In this document: piece by piece, positions 34,470 through 43,132 of the stretch
Layout of the letters: each line of letters starts with the position of its first letter
Numbering within the stretch: position 1 is the first letter of the stretch
Assembly: GCA_963675055.2 (NCBI GenBank)
Contig: CAXXJE010000002.1
Location: 1,116,001-1,180,000 of the forward strand
DNA: 64,000 bases
Direction: 5' to 3'
Origin: PGYT01 sp963675055
Lineage (GTDB): Bacteria > Bacteroidota > Ignavibacteria > Ignavibacteriales > Melioribacteraceae
The notes under the pieces: model-generated
The model's input: the letters and a program-made list of their open reading frames with translations, nothing else
What the model was told of the DNA's origin: nothing
Database searches by the model: none
Program-made: the position numbers and the translations under genes

Positions 34470-36657
34470 TCTCACAATAAAATATTCTTATAACCCTTCA
34501 ATTACACCCGCCTTATCAAAAGATGAAGCTGCTAAGAAAACCCGCGGCTGGATTCAATCTGAAGTAAATTGGAATCAAGCTACCATAGAAGAACTTGTAC
34601 GTACCAAAGCATACATATGCTCAAAGCTAAAAGATGGTTACAAAGTTAAAGATAATGTAGAGGAAGTCTACTTTATAGTCCTGGATATCGATAATAAAGA
34701 GAATGAAGAACAGAAATCATTGCAAGAGTTCCTAAAGCTTGCTGAGAAATGGGAATTCTCTTGGTTTTTGCATACCACCGTTAATCATCAGAAAATTACA
34801 TATGATAAAAAGGGCTTGGAGAAAGCTCCGGTTGATAAATTTAGAGTATGGATACCATTAAAGAAACCGGTTACTCGCGAATTTCTTAAGGAAGACATCG
34901 GAAGTTTTTTCGAAACCAGATTTACATTTCTAGATGGTTCTAGTTTCCAAGCTGAACGATATTATATGATTGCTCCAAAAGCCGAAACTGTGTTTCATAA
35001 TCATTTAGATAAAAATGGGGAGACAGTATTATTTGATCCTAAAGATATTGAGAAGACACCTACCACAAAAAAGAGACAGGGTAAAACTAAGAAAGCAAGT
35101 GAATACTTATCCCTTGATATGGATATTGTACTTGATGATAACAAAACAATAAAGAGGCTTTCCGAAATAACAATAAAAACGCCCGTGTTTTGTCCTTTTT
35201 GTGGTCACGATCCAACAAGAGGAAATCCTGGAAAAGCTAACGCATTCGTTAATATAAATTCTGCCGGTCAGTATTATCTGTTTTGTTCCTCTGAACATAG
35301 AACTTATTGGCCGGAACCTCATGAGATTGATGTCAATAAATGCACGTTGTTCTTTAATACAACCATGGGTCACCCAACCGCAGTTAATTATCAGTTTGTA
35401 GAAACTCAACAACCATACTATGTTTTCAAGAATGATGCTGACTTTAATAACTATTGTGCTCAGGAGAAAATTAGCAGATCAATCAAAGACTATCTTCCAA
35501 GAAGAGAGATTATTTTTGATCCTAAATTGCCTCCTGGATTAAATGATAACTACTTTAATGTTTTTGAACCTAGTAAATATATGCAGAAGGATTATACTCA
35601 GTTAAAAAGTATTGAGCTAACTGAACTTGCAAATCTATTGAAATTGAAAACACCGGTAATTTATACTCTTTTAAGAAATGTTTTGGGCAAAGATGAATAT
35701 GTAGTGAGATTTACAAACTGGATTGCATCACTATTACAGTCACGTGAAAAAGCCGATACTGCTTGGTTGATATCATCAAAAGAACAGGGTGTTGGTAAGG
35801 ACTTCATGTTCAATTTTATACTAAAACCACTATTTGGAGAAAAGCAATCACAGTTGATGAATGGAAGTAGGATTGCAGCAAGATTCAATTCACTTGATGT
35901 CAATTGTATGCTGAGAGGATATAATGAAGTCTTTAGTTCGAGTACTAGTCGTACGAATAGCAGTAGAAAAGAATGGTTAAAAGAAAGAATTACTGGAAAT
36001 GAGCAGGATATTGAGTTTAAGGGGGTTGATGTTGTTTTGAAGAAAAACTTCATGAATTTTATTTTATTCTCGAATAATGATCAGCCGATATTTCTTGATG
36101 AGAATGATAGAAGGTATAATGTGATTCGAAATGATGAAGCAGAAAGAGTTGTTGACTTGCCGATTTATAAGACTCGTGAACAATTCAGAGAGTCCGTAAA
36201 TAGCGAGATTGATAGCTTCGCGGAAATAGTTTTCAATATAAATTATGATGTGGAATTAGTGAACACTGCAATATCAAATTCAGCAAAAGATAATATAATA
36301 AGCATGAGTGCAGATCCTTATGATGCTTTTATAAATGCTCTGTCTGAGAGAGACGTTGATTATTTCTTACTGGATGAAGTATTTCCCATATCAAAGGAGA
36401 GAGCAATGTTCAGCAGTTTTGATGAACAATCCAGCAAAGTCCTTGAAATAGAATCTGCGATTGCAAATAAAGGAGCCATCCCTGCCACGTACATGAATCA
36501 AATTATGAAATTCCATTTTAGCAGGGTTGATTATAGAAATGCATTAAACCGACTCAAGCAGAAAGGAATAGTTTCAAAACTAGTACACTTTGGAAATAAT
36601 GATAAAAGAAAAGCGTATATAATTGAAGAAGAGGTAACCTTAGTAACCGAAAAGTAA
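34435..36657 (+). CDS. Primase-helicase of the island (PrimPol-like N-terminus, zinc finger, SF3 helicase)
   Basis: 740 residues with an AGAGGA site. Near residue 80 a V-L-D-I-D-N motif, then H-T-T and D-K-F-R-V-W-I-P-L, follow the catalytic pattern of archaeo-eukaryotic-type primases. A zinc-finger-like C-P-F-C-G-H...F-C-S-S-E-H occurs near 252. The C-terminal SF3 (DUF5906-like) helicase has S-S-K-E-Q-G-V-G-K-D near 448 and the strand 'FMNFILFSNNDQPIFLDEND'. This domain combination starts and drives replication of phages, satellites and integrated plasmids. A cluster of GTAACC repeats begins in its last codons and may be its origin. It overlaps the DUF5659-like gene. Confidence 0.88.
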   Translation: MNSTINKEEKSSLTIKYSYNPSITPALSKDEAAKKTRGWIQSEVNWNQATIEELVRTKAYICSKLKDGYKVKDNVEEVYFIVLDIDNKENEEQKSLQEFLKLAEKWEFSWFLHTTVNHQKITYDKKGLEKAPVDKFRVWIPLKKPVTREFLKEDIGSFFETRFTFLDGSSFQAERYYMIAPKAETVFHNHLDKNGETVLFDPKDIEKTPTTKKRQGKTKKASEYLSLDMDIVLDDNKTIKRLSEITIKTPVFCPFCGHDPTRGNPGKANAFVNINSAGQYYLFCSSEHRTYWPEPHEIDVNKCTLFFNTTMGHPTAVNYQFVETQQPYYVFKNDADFNNYCAQEKISRSIKDYLPRREIIFDPKLPPGLNDNYFNVFEPSKYMQKDYTQLKSIELTELANLLKLKTPVIYTLLRNVLGKDEYVVRFTNWIASLLQSREKADTAWLISSKEQGVGKDFMFNFILKPLFGEKQSQLMNGSRIAARFNSLDVNCMLRGYNEVFSSSTSRTNSSRKEWLKERITGNEQDIEFKGVDVVLKKNFMNFILFSNNDQPIFLDENDRRYNVIRNDEAERVVDLPIYKTREQFRESVNSEIDSFAEIVFNINYDVELVNTAISNSAKDNIISMSADPYDAFINALSERDVDYFLLDEVFPISKERAMFSSFDEQSSKVLEIESAIANKGAIPATYMNQIMKFHFSRVDYRNALNRLKQKGIVSKLVHFGNNDKRKAYIIEEEVTLVTEK

Positions 36658-36932
36658 CCTATAGGTAACCAGAATAAAATACGAATTAAGGATAAAATGA
36701 AAGCATAATACAATAGTAACCTAAGTAACCTAAAAAATATAGACATCAGAAATATATAAAGAAGAATGAATATATATAATATTCAAAATAGCGTAATAAG
36801 TCTTATATGGAATTTCAAAAATAGGTTACTTGGTTACTCGGCAATATTTTTGTGAAAACGTGAGAAATATGAGCCTTTTCAAAGGATTTCAGGTAACCTG
36901 TTGAAGTTACCTATTGGTTACTTTGAGTTACC
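36634..36932. repeat. Cluster of GTAACC repeats (candidate iterons/origin)
   Basis: Ten exact GTAACC copies in either orientation in about 290 bp: plus strand at 36634, 36643, 36654, 36665, 36716, 36725 and 36893; as GGTTAC at 36824, 36832 and 36916. GTTACC variants lie at 36906 and 36927. Neighbouring copies are mostly 8-11 bp apart, near one helical turn. By chance about 0.1-0.2 copies would be expected. The first three lie in the end of the primase-helicase gene and the rest in the gene-free stretch after it, which is otherwise very AT-rich. This is the usual form of a replication origin bound by an initiator. Alternatively they are operators. Confidence 0.65.
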
Positions 36933-37016
36933 GATTCCAGGTTCTTACCACCAATCGACAACTGAAAACAGTTAACTGCCTATTTAGCTATTAATCTTAA
37001 AATAGGAGGATCTGTT

Positions 37017-37079
37017 ATGCAACCTAAACAACTTGGTAATTCTAAAACTAAGAACTTGATGGTACATAGTATAATGTAA
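37017..37079 (+). CDS. Possible 20-aa peptide with a strong ribosome-binding site
   Basis: ATG at 37017 follows AGGAGG with a seven-base spacer and opens a 20-codon frame ending TAA (MQPKQLGNSKTKNL...). It sits just after the GTAACC cluster. It could be a leader peptide, the stub of a decayed gene, or chance. No homology is recognised. Confidence 0.3.
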   Translation: MQPKQLGNSKTKNLMVHSIM

Positions 37080-37157
37080 AATACTTGTGATAGTGCCAAG
37101 TTAAATTCGAGATATGAGGGCTACTAAAAATTTTACCATCAATGAAGACTTACTAAT

Positions 37158-37847
37158 CTATTTTTTCTTTGCCACTAATACAAGCCACGGAGGAATATGG
37201 TGACTTGGAAATTCATTCTGAGAATCTGGTAACTCAATAATTTGCTCAATGATAAAATTGGACTCATATAATTGTTTTGACATAGTACTCAACGACCAAT
37301 GTATATCGGTAAATGTTAATGTTTTAGCCTGATCCCAAACATCCACCTTAAATGGTTCTCCATTATTAAGGTAATTATTTCTATTAAAATTTGTTTCAAA
37401 GTTGGAGAATTTTACATCTCTAAAACATGGATGGGTAACAGACGCAATAAGATAACCATCTTGTTTTAAAAGACCATTAATTTGAGATAGTACATTAATG
37501 CATAATTTGTAGGAATCTAGTATCATCCAAACAGCATTAAAATAAACAGCATCGTAATAATGCTTGCTAGATTCAACAAAAGAATCTATAAATGAAACTC
37601 TCGGATCAGAAGTGCACTTTTTCGCGAGTAATCGCATATTTATAGATGGATCGTATAAATGGAGTGAAAAATCATGGCTGTCAGTTAATGACTTAGCTAA
37701 TCGTCCATCTCCACAGCCGTAGTCTAGAACGTTTTTGTAATTTCTTTCTTGAGTGAAATCTAATTCAAAATTATATATTTGTTCACGTAAGAGGTCATTA
37801 ATTGAACTATATACAGCAGCTATTTTATTCCAATCCGCATTTTGCAT
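37158..37847 (-). CDS. Class I SAM-dependent methyltransferase
   Basis: 229 residues. Motif I is V-L-D-Y-G-C-G-D-G-R near residue 40, followed by L-H-L-Y-D-P-S (motif II) and the strand 'YYDAVYFNAVWMIL' (motif IV region). This is a small-molecule-type Rossmann methyltransferase; 'LLKQDGYLIASVTHPCF' is common in the family. It is the last gene of an ABC transporter operon and shares one base with the preceding lipoprotein gene. This suggests it modifies or detoxifies the imported compound. The substrate is unknown. Confidence 0.85.
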   Translation of the reverse strand: MQNADWNKIAAVYSSINDLLREQIYNFELDFTQERNYKNVLDYGCGDGRLAKSLTDSHDFSLHLYDPSINMRLLAKKCTSDPRVSFIDSFVESSKHYYDAVYFNAVWMILDSYKLCINVLSQINGLLKQDGYLIASVTHPCFRDVKFSNFETNFNRNNYLNNGEPFKVDVWDQAKTLTFTDIHWSLSTMSKQLYESNFIIEQIIELPDSQNEFPSHHIPPWLVLVAKKK

Positions 37848-38887
37848 TAATTTGTAACTAAGTGGTCTTTAATTAATTCAAGGGTTAATTTTTTACTGAT
37901 TATGTCAGCATTTTTAAGGGCTTCAATAGTTTGAAACCACCTACCATTCGAAGTTAGATCCATATCTCCAGCTCTAACATCTCCAAAATAAACAAAATCA
38001 AAAGTTTTTTGAATTTGTTGTTGGATTACCGAATCTGGTATACCGGTGTAGTATTGACTCACTAACTTCACTGCGGTCTGTAAATTCAATCTGGCAAAAT
38101 CCCAACTTCTTTGTAAGCTATGACTGAACATAGTAATCAATTCTTTATTTTCACTATAAAACTTCTTTGTAGTGACAAGTACATTCCCGTATAGATTAAC
38201 TCCATCAGCAGAAGGATCAAATACTATTACATCTTTCTTTATTTTTGCGCTTAAATTGTACGGTTCCTCGTTCAAGTATACTGGATATGCAAGGGGAGGT
38301 TTTGCCATAATAATTGAAGCATCAAAACCAACAGGTACAATTTCAATATTTTTGTCTAGATTATGTAAGGTTTTCCATTTCAACAGAATGGAGGTTGTTT
38401 CAGTACCTCGTTTATCGCCAATTTCTAACTTTGAACTATTTAAATTAAGGAACAACCAACTGTTCAATTGCTTTTGTGAAGAATGAAGACTTGTATCCAA
38501 ACCTAACTCAGTTGCAACTTCTGGGTGTAAAATCCATCCAACTGGATTTCGCTGGAAATCAATAAAAAAACACAGTAATTGATTTGATTCATTGTTATCA
38601 ATTGAATTACTAATGTTTTTTAAAAAAATGTCCGCCCCAATAATTGCCACATCGGCTCTATTATTCAGTAATTCTGAAATTGGGAAAACATTTGGACCCC
38701 CTTCTTTTATTCTCACAGAAACATCTTTACTTTGACTGAGGAAATACTCACCTGTAAAAGTTGGGTCATGCAACCAATTTAATTGCAGTCGAACAATACC
38801 TGCTTCACTCTCTTGTTTAGTACACGCAAATAATAAAAATAATAAAGAGCTAGCAATAAGAGCAAACTTTAGGATTATATTTTTCAC
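37847..38887 (-). CDS. ABC transporter substrate-binding lipoprotein (NMT1/ThiY-like)
   Basis: 346 residues from a GTG at 38887. A GGAGGA site is spaced for this codon and overlaps an ATG six codons upstream, so the upstream ATG is unlikely. The GTG also gives a clean lipoprotein signal (L-L-F-A-C). 'VRLQLNWLHDPTFTGEYFL' near the mature start is the hallmark of the NMT1/THI5 fold used for thiamine-precursor, riboflavin, nitrate or sulfonate uptake. The start overlaps the permease stop as TAGTG. The ligand cannot be inferred. Confidence 0.8.
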   Translation of the reverse strand: MKNIILKFALIASSLLFLLFACTKQESEAGIVRLQLNWLHDPTFTGEYFLSQSKDVSVRIKEGGPNVFPISELLNNRADVAIIGADIFLKNISNSIDNNESNQLLCFFIDFQRNPVGWILHPEVATELGLDTSLHSSQKQLNSWLFLNLNSSKLEIGDKRGTETTSILLKWKTLHNLDKNIEIVPVGFDASIIMAKPPLAYPVYLNEEPYNLSAKIKKDVIVFDPSADGVNLYGNVLVTTKKFYSENKELITMFSHSLQRSWDFARLNLQTAVKLVSQYYTGIPDSVIQQQIQKTFDFVYFGDVRAGDMDLTSNGRWFQTIEALKNADIISKKLTLELIKDHLVTN

Positions 38888-39804
38888 TAATAATATTTCC
38901 TCCAAATTATATCAATCGACTTTTCTATTACAAGATTTAAAAACCAAGAAAAAAACAAAATGTTCCATATAAAACCTGATATTGTTTGATAGGCGGTTTT
39001 ATTTTGTGCAACAATAACTAGTTTTCCAACTCCACCCAAGTAGTCGGGAGCAACCGCAGACTGAGGCAGAAGTAATTCATAGAAATTAGGAATTATGCTT
39101 TCTAATATAATTACTGAAACGATAGATAAATATAATGATTTTGTGACTGCTTCATAAAACAGTGGTAATTCAAATCCACATAATTTTTTAACAAATATAA
39201 ATTTTTTATAAACACTATTTAATATGCCAACTTTGCGAATCATTCTTATCAAGTGATTGCTTTCATAGAGTTCAGAAAAAAGTAGACTCTTCATTAAGTA
39301 TCGGTTTTCTTTCTTCGCATCTTTCACCGAAACGTAAATTGCACGATAAACATGGTAGCCTCCCAAACAGGCACCCGTTGCAGCTAGCATTAAAACCGCG
39401 ACTATTGTTCTTCCATAACTAAACATAATATGAGAAGTAAACAATGCATAAAAAAAACTCAACGTGAGAACAAGTGGGATAATATAAATACTATCATACA
39501 CCTGATTTAAGGAAATAGAAAGAAAATTCGATTTATTTGTTTTCTCCTCGTTTAATGTCAAAGTACTTAAATAACCTAAAATTACCCCAATAGTGATAGC
39601 TGAAAACCAGGCAAAAAGAGATGCAAGAATTGTTAAAAACAATCCATAATACTCATTTATACTCAATTTAAACACGGTAGATGGGGAAAACTGCGTCCAC
39701 AAATTATTCCAAGTATCGGTTAATAATCCGATGGCTTCGATGGCACTAATAGCAAGAGCAAATATAGCGAAATTTCTTAACCTACTGGTCATTTCCATTC
39801 CCAT
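38887..39804 (-). CDS. ABC transporter permease
   Basis: 305 residues with about six hydrophobic helices, an N-terminal membrane helix near residues 11-28, and 'SLYLSIVSVIILESIIPNFY' in the C-terminal half, consistent with a BPD-type permease. It overlaps the ATPase gene by 23 bases and the lipoprotein gene by one base. Three ATG codons lie at the start (39804, 39798, 39792); the last has a GGGA at a better distance, so the true start may be slightly downstream. With its neighbours it completes an importer. Confidence 0.8.
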   Translation of the reverse strand: MGMEMTSRLRNFAIFALAISAIEAIGLLTDTWNNLWTQFSPSTVFKLSINEYYGLFLTILASLFAWFSAITIGVILGYLSTLTLNEEKTNKSNFLSISLNQVYDSIYIIPLVLTLSFFYALFTSHIMFSYGRTIVAVLMLAATGACLGGYHVYRAIYVSVKDAKKENRYLMKSLLFSELYESNHLIRMIRKVGILNSVYKKFIFVKKLCGFELPLFYEAVTKSLYLSIVSVIILESIIPNFYELLLPQSAVAPDYLGGVGKLVIVAQNKTAYQTISGFIWNILFFSWFLNLVIEKSIDIIWRKYY

Positions 39805-40489
39805 ATATCTTTACAGAGAGTTGATTATTTTCAAGTTTCTCGTTTTCAAAAAAGACAATTTTTGCATCTAATTCTTCCGCGATCCTTGTTTGGTTCAAAT
39901 GGGTAATAAGTGCTATTTGGAGATTATCACCCGAATCTTCCCAATAATCTTGAAGGTTTCGAAGATAAGTTATTAGGTCCTCAGAACCTATTCCATCTAA
40001 GGTTTCGTCTAATAATAAAAAATTATAATTTTTTCCCAGCGATCTGATTTGTTCTAGACAACTAACTGTGTAAACCCTAAGCTGTTGACCACCACTCAAT
40101 TCTCCCATTCTTCTATTGAGAATATTGCCGTTTTGGTTGGGGAAAAAACACCTAAATATCTCGGAATCTGTTGGTATAAGATTGGAAACCCTCCAGTGCT
40201 TTGCAATAATACATTTCTGCGGAACAATCGCAATATTGTTGTTTGCGTGTGATCCTAAATTAGGATTAAAATTGAACTCGATTTGCTCGTTTTGCTTATT
40301 AAATTTAATGTGTTCATAGATTTCTCGAATTAATGATGATTTACCACAACCAGATGGACCTTTAAATATGGTGAAAGCGAAATTATAGTTATCATCTCGT
40401 TCCCAAATATTAAAACTATTTTCATATTTAATTGAAAAATTATTTCTAAACCTTAGATGTGCTGATTCGAGCCTCAAGCCAATAATCAT
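39782..40489 (-). CDS. ABC transporter ATP-binding protein
   Basis: 235 residues. Walker A is G-P-S-G-C-G-K-S-S near residue 40, the signature is L-S-G-G-Q-Q near 135, and Walker B is F-L-L-L-D-E-T with the D-loop following. A switch histidine is present in L-I-T-H-L-N. This is the energising subunit for the permease encoded after it and the NMT1-like lipoprotein. It is the first gene of a four-gene overlapping operon ending with the methyltransferase. Confidence 0.9.
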   Translation of the reverse strand: MIIGLRLESAHLRFRNNFSIKYENSFNIWERDDNYNFAFTIFKGPSGCGKSSLIREIYEHIKFNKQNEQIEFNFNPNLGSHANNNIAIVPQKCIIAKHWRVSNLIPTDSEIFRCFFPNQNGNILNRRMGELSGGQQLRVYTVSCLEQIRSLGKNYNFLLLDETLDGIGSEDLITYLRNLQDYWEDSGDNLQIALITHLNQTRIAEELDAKIVFFENEKLENNQLSVKIYGNGNDQ

Positions 40490-40956
40490 AGTAGTCCCAG
40501 CCTATTTAGAAAATAATTTAAGATAAAAAGATATAGTGTTATAATATAGGCAAAGTGGAGCTCTGTTCAGATTTAAATTAATGATTTTATAGTTAGATTC
40601 AAATATTTAGATTGAAAAAACTATAGATCCAATTCTTTTGAAGATTTTTCATTCAGATGGAAGTCGGGATAACTATGCTGAAATTAGTGTTCTTCACAAG
40701 GACTATAAAATTTGTCAAGTGATTACTATTGTTTTCAAAAGACAAGTACTTGGGACCTTATTTGTTAGCCCGTACAAGATACGATATGATCCTGGTATCA
40801 GGCATGAATGCTTTGGAAAAATTGCAGAACTACCTGGGTTAGTTATGATTTATTGGTAAAATAATACTCTCCGAACTACTGTGGAACCAGCAGCAGTAAT
40901 AAAAAAGAGATGAATCGGCTAAGATTTTTAATAATCAATTATAAAAGTAATGTAAA
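40490..40956. other. Gap upstream of the ABC operon
   Basis: AT-rich, with the ABC operon promoter expected near 40490-40560. A 73-codon frame from a TTG at 40638 to 40859 on the plus strand has no ribosome-binding site or motif. I do not call it a gene, though it is the only long frame in the gap. Confidence 0.45.
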
Positions 40957-41988
40957 CTATTCATCATCTAAAAAGTTATCCAGTATTATACAATCGCCAT
41001 GTAATTGATCGTCTTCAACTTTACTTTTTTCACCATTATACTGTATCCAAGGCCCATACCTCCATACAGAGTTTCTTTCTGGTCTATGTAGCCGGACCCG
41101 CACTCTCAAATCTGTACCAACATCTGCTCCTACCATTGTATCCCAAGTGTCATTTCCTCCAGGTCTAACAGCGTACTCATATTTTTCACCCACGTTAATC
41201 CAAGCAGTAATATAGCCGTTATCATCACTTACCGAGTTCGGACCACCCCACATTTTGAATTTAACTTTACGCTTGGTTATTACCTCGGGAAGTGGTTTAA
41301 TCGCAGGAATATAAATTGTAAATGGATCCAAATCCTTAATTTGTCCTGTGATAATAATTGGTGAATTTATATTTATTCTTTTTAATTTGCACTCCCTGGC
41401 AACACCGTCCTTGAACATGTAATTCTTTCTTAAATAATGTACATTGGATTTTACTATAGCCCCTTCTATTTCAATATTATTTTCCAACCGAACATTCTCT
41501 GGTTGTAAATTTCCCTTGTTCCATTCTAGTTTTAATATATAATTTAAATCATCTAATCTCTTTAATCTTGCAAGAAAGTTAATTTGCTGATTTTTCATGC
41601 ATTCGCTCCAAGCGTTAATTACTGCTTGATCTCCTTCAGAGACAATAATATCAAGAGCATGCTGATTTATTTGAGTTACATTTAGTGAGGCATTTAGACT
41701 TTTTTTCCACTGGGTATACTGTTCTTCTGAAAATCCCAAACCAACCGGAATACCATCAATTGGAAATTTAATATCTGCACCGAATTTGCTATTAGCTTCC
41801 TTCCATGTATACCTCGAAATTTTTGAAGCTAGTACCATTTTATTGAGTGACTTTTCACTATAAAGGAAGTTTTTGAAAACTCCATCTGTAAGAATATCAC
41901 CACAGTAATCCTGGGCCGATAATTGAAGTGTCACAATAAAAGTAAAGTACATGGATATTACTATAAATCTTTGTCTAATCTGATCCAT
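40957..41988 (-). CDS. Exported protein of unknown function (343 aa)
   Basis: AGGAG precedes the ATG. The N-terminus (M-D-Q-I-R-Q-R-F then about 15 hydrophobic residues, cut after L-S-A-Q) is a Sec signal peptide. The mature part is beta-rich with several cysteines (D-Y-C-G-D, W-S-E-C, A-R-E-C, G-D-C) that could form disulfides. The C-terminal 100 residues contain W-x-W-x-G and Y-G-P-W repeats resembling a beta-sandwich carbohydrate- or ligand-binding module. It is monocistronic within the island. No family is recognised. It may be a surface factor encoded by the island. Confidence 0.6.
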   Translation of the reverse strand: MDQIRQRFIVISMYFTFIVTLQLSAQDYCGDILTDGVFKNFLYSEKSLNKMVLASKISRYTWKEANSKFGADIKFPIDGIPVGLGFSEEQYTQWKKSLNASLNVTQINQHALDIIVSEGDQAVINAWSECMKNQQINFLARLKRLDDLNYILKLEWNKGNLQPENVRLENNIEIEGAIVKSNVHYLRKNYMFKDGVARECKLKRININSPIIITGQIKDLDPFTIYIPAIKPLPEVITKRKVKFKMWGGPNSVSDDNGYITAWINVGEKYEYAVRPGGNDTWDTMVGADVGTDLRVRVRLHRPERNSVWRYGPWIQYNGEKSKVEDDQLHGDCIILDNFLDDE

Positions 41989-42385
41989 GATTTCTCCTGT
42001 TGATTTCGTTTGAGGAAATTAATCGGAACCAATTCGTAAAGCGTGCCACACAATATATTATTATTGTACAATTATGGTTTTACTTTATGTTGCGCTTACC
42101 ACGATACTAACATTGATTAACATTAATCGAGTAAAAATTTTTGTGGTTCTATTGCAGATTGGCTCTCTTCATATGCGTAGTAATTCTACATTTCCCCAAC
42201 CACACATATCAAGGTAGTGGCAACCGCAAAAGAGACGGGATGTCCACTATGGGATAAATTATTATAGGAACATCAAACAGTTGTCTAAAGTTTAGTATTT
42301 GTAATAGTGGAGAAAACTAAAAAATTATAAGGAATTGTTAAGGGTAAGTAAATTTGATGTATCCGTTTAATTACTAAAAGAATGC
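41989..42385. other. AT-rich gap
   Basis: No gene. It contains a short palindrome GATTAA-CA-TTAATC (42115-42128), a possible operator for the 343-aa gene, and a weak inverted pair TAGTGG/CCACTA near 42212-42250, possibly a terminator for the gene at 42386-43123. Neither is certain. Confidence 0.4.
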
Positions 42386-43123
42386 TCAATCAGTAATTAT
42401 ATCGTTATAGTCTAAAACTATATGAAAAATATGAATTGGAGATGGATTTTTAACTCTTGAATGACAACTAAGATAAATATACTTGAAATTATGAATCAAA
42501 CGATATTTATTGCATACCAATCTATGGCGCCGTAACTTATCTTTAAGCATTACTTCTTTTTCATATTTTTTCAAAATTCCATCCATAATTGCAAAGGAAT
42601 TAGTTTTAAGTATTCTTTCACTTATTTTCGTTGATTCAAGAAAAGAGATCATACCCGCCATTATATTGTCTGAGTCAGGATAATATTTCTCTTCAACAAA
42701 TCTTACTAACCCATCTTTAATATAATTATCGGTAATACGTTTATTTAAACGTTTGCACTCAAAAACAAAATAAGTATTTCCATTTAGAAGTGGAGAGCAT
42801 ACTTTAATATCTAAAACACCAATTTTTATATTATTGAGAAACTCTTCAGCGCCAGACTGGAATATATAATAGTCAAGTCCAAATAATTTTCTATTTGGTT
42901 CAATGAAATTGGATACGAGATCGTTTCTTAAGAAATCTTCGAGCTCAATCTGTTTGGTTTTTTTCTTTCTTACCATGGAAGTGAGTTTTAGTATTTCCTT
43001 TCGTGAGTATATTTTACTTTCTAATATCTTTAAATAACTATATACGATCAGATGAAGACAATTATTGAATGCAGTATCATTCTGACTAAAATTATTTGCT
43101 ATGAAATTGTCTGCTCCTGTCAT
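42386..43123 (-). CDS. PD-(D/E)xK-nuclease-like partner of the DNA methylase
   Basis: 245 residues. The strand 'IGVLDIKVC' followed ten residues later by Y-F-V-F-E-C-K-R-L near residues 110-126 gives the D...E-x-K catalytic arrangement of the PD-(D/E)xK nuclease fold. 'DNYIKDGLVRFVEEKYYPDS' follows, a pattern I associate with proteins next to N6-adenine methylases. It is 9 bases after the methylase gene and co-transcribed with it. A restriction endonuclease role is the natural reading, but it has not been matched to a characterised enzyme. Confidence 0.6.
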   Translation of the reverse strand: MTGADNFIANNFSQNDTAFNNCLHLIVYSYLKILESKIYSRKEILKLTSMVRKKKTKQIELEDFLRNDLVSNFIEPNRKLFGLDYYIFQSGAEEFLNNIKIGVLDIKVCSPLLNGNTYFVFECKRLNKRITDNYIKDGLVRFVEEKYYPDSDNIMAGMISFLESTKISERILKTNSFAIMDGILKKYEKEVMLKDKLRRHRLVCNKYRLIHNFKYIYLSCHSRVKNPSPIHIFHIVLDYNDIITD

Positions 43124-43132
43124 AATTGTCTT

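Noticed and set aside
37847..38887. Naming the lipoprotein ThiY and the operon a thiamine-precursor importer
   Set aside because: The NMT1 fold serves several ligands and no TPP riboswitch or thiamine gene is next to it.
40638..40859. 73-codon plus-strand frame upstream of the ABC operon
   Set aside because: It has a TTG start without a ribosome-binding site and no recognisable motif; it may be chance in AT-rich DNA.
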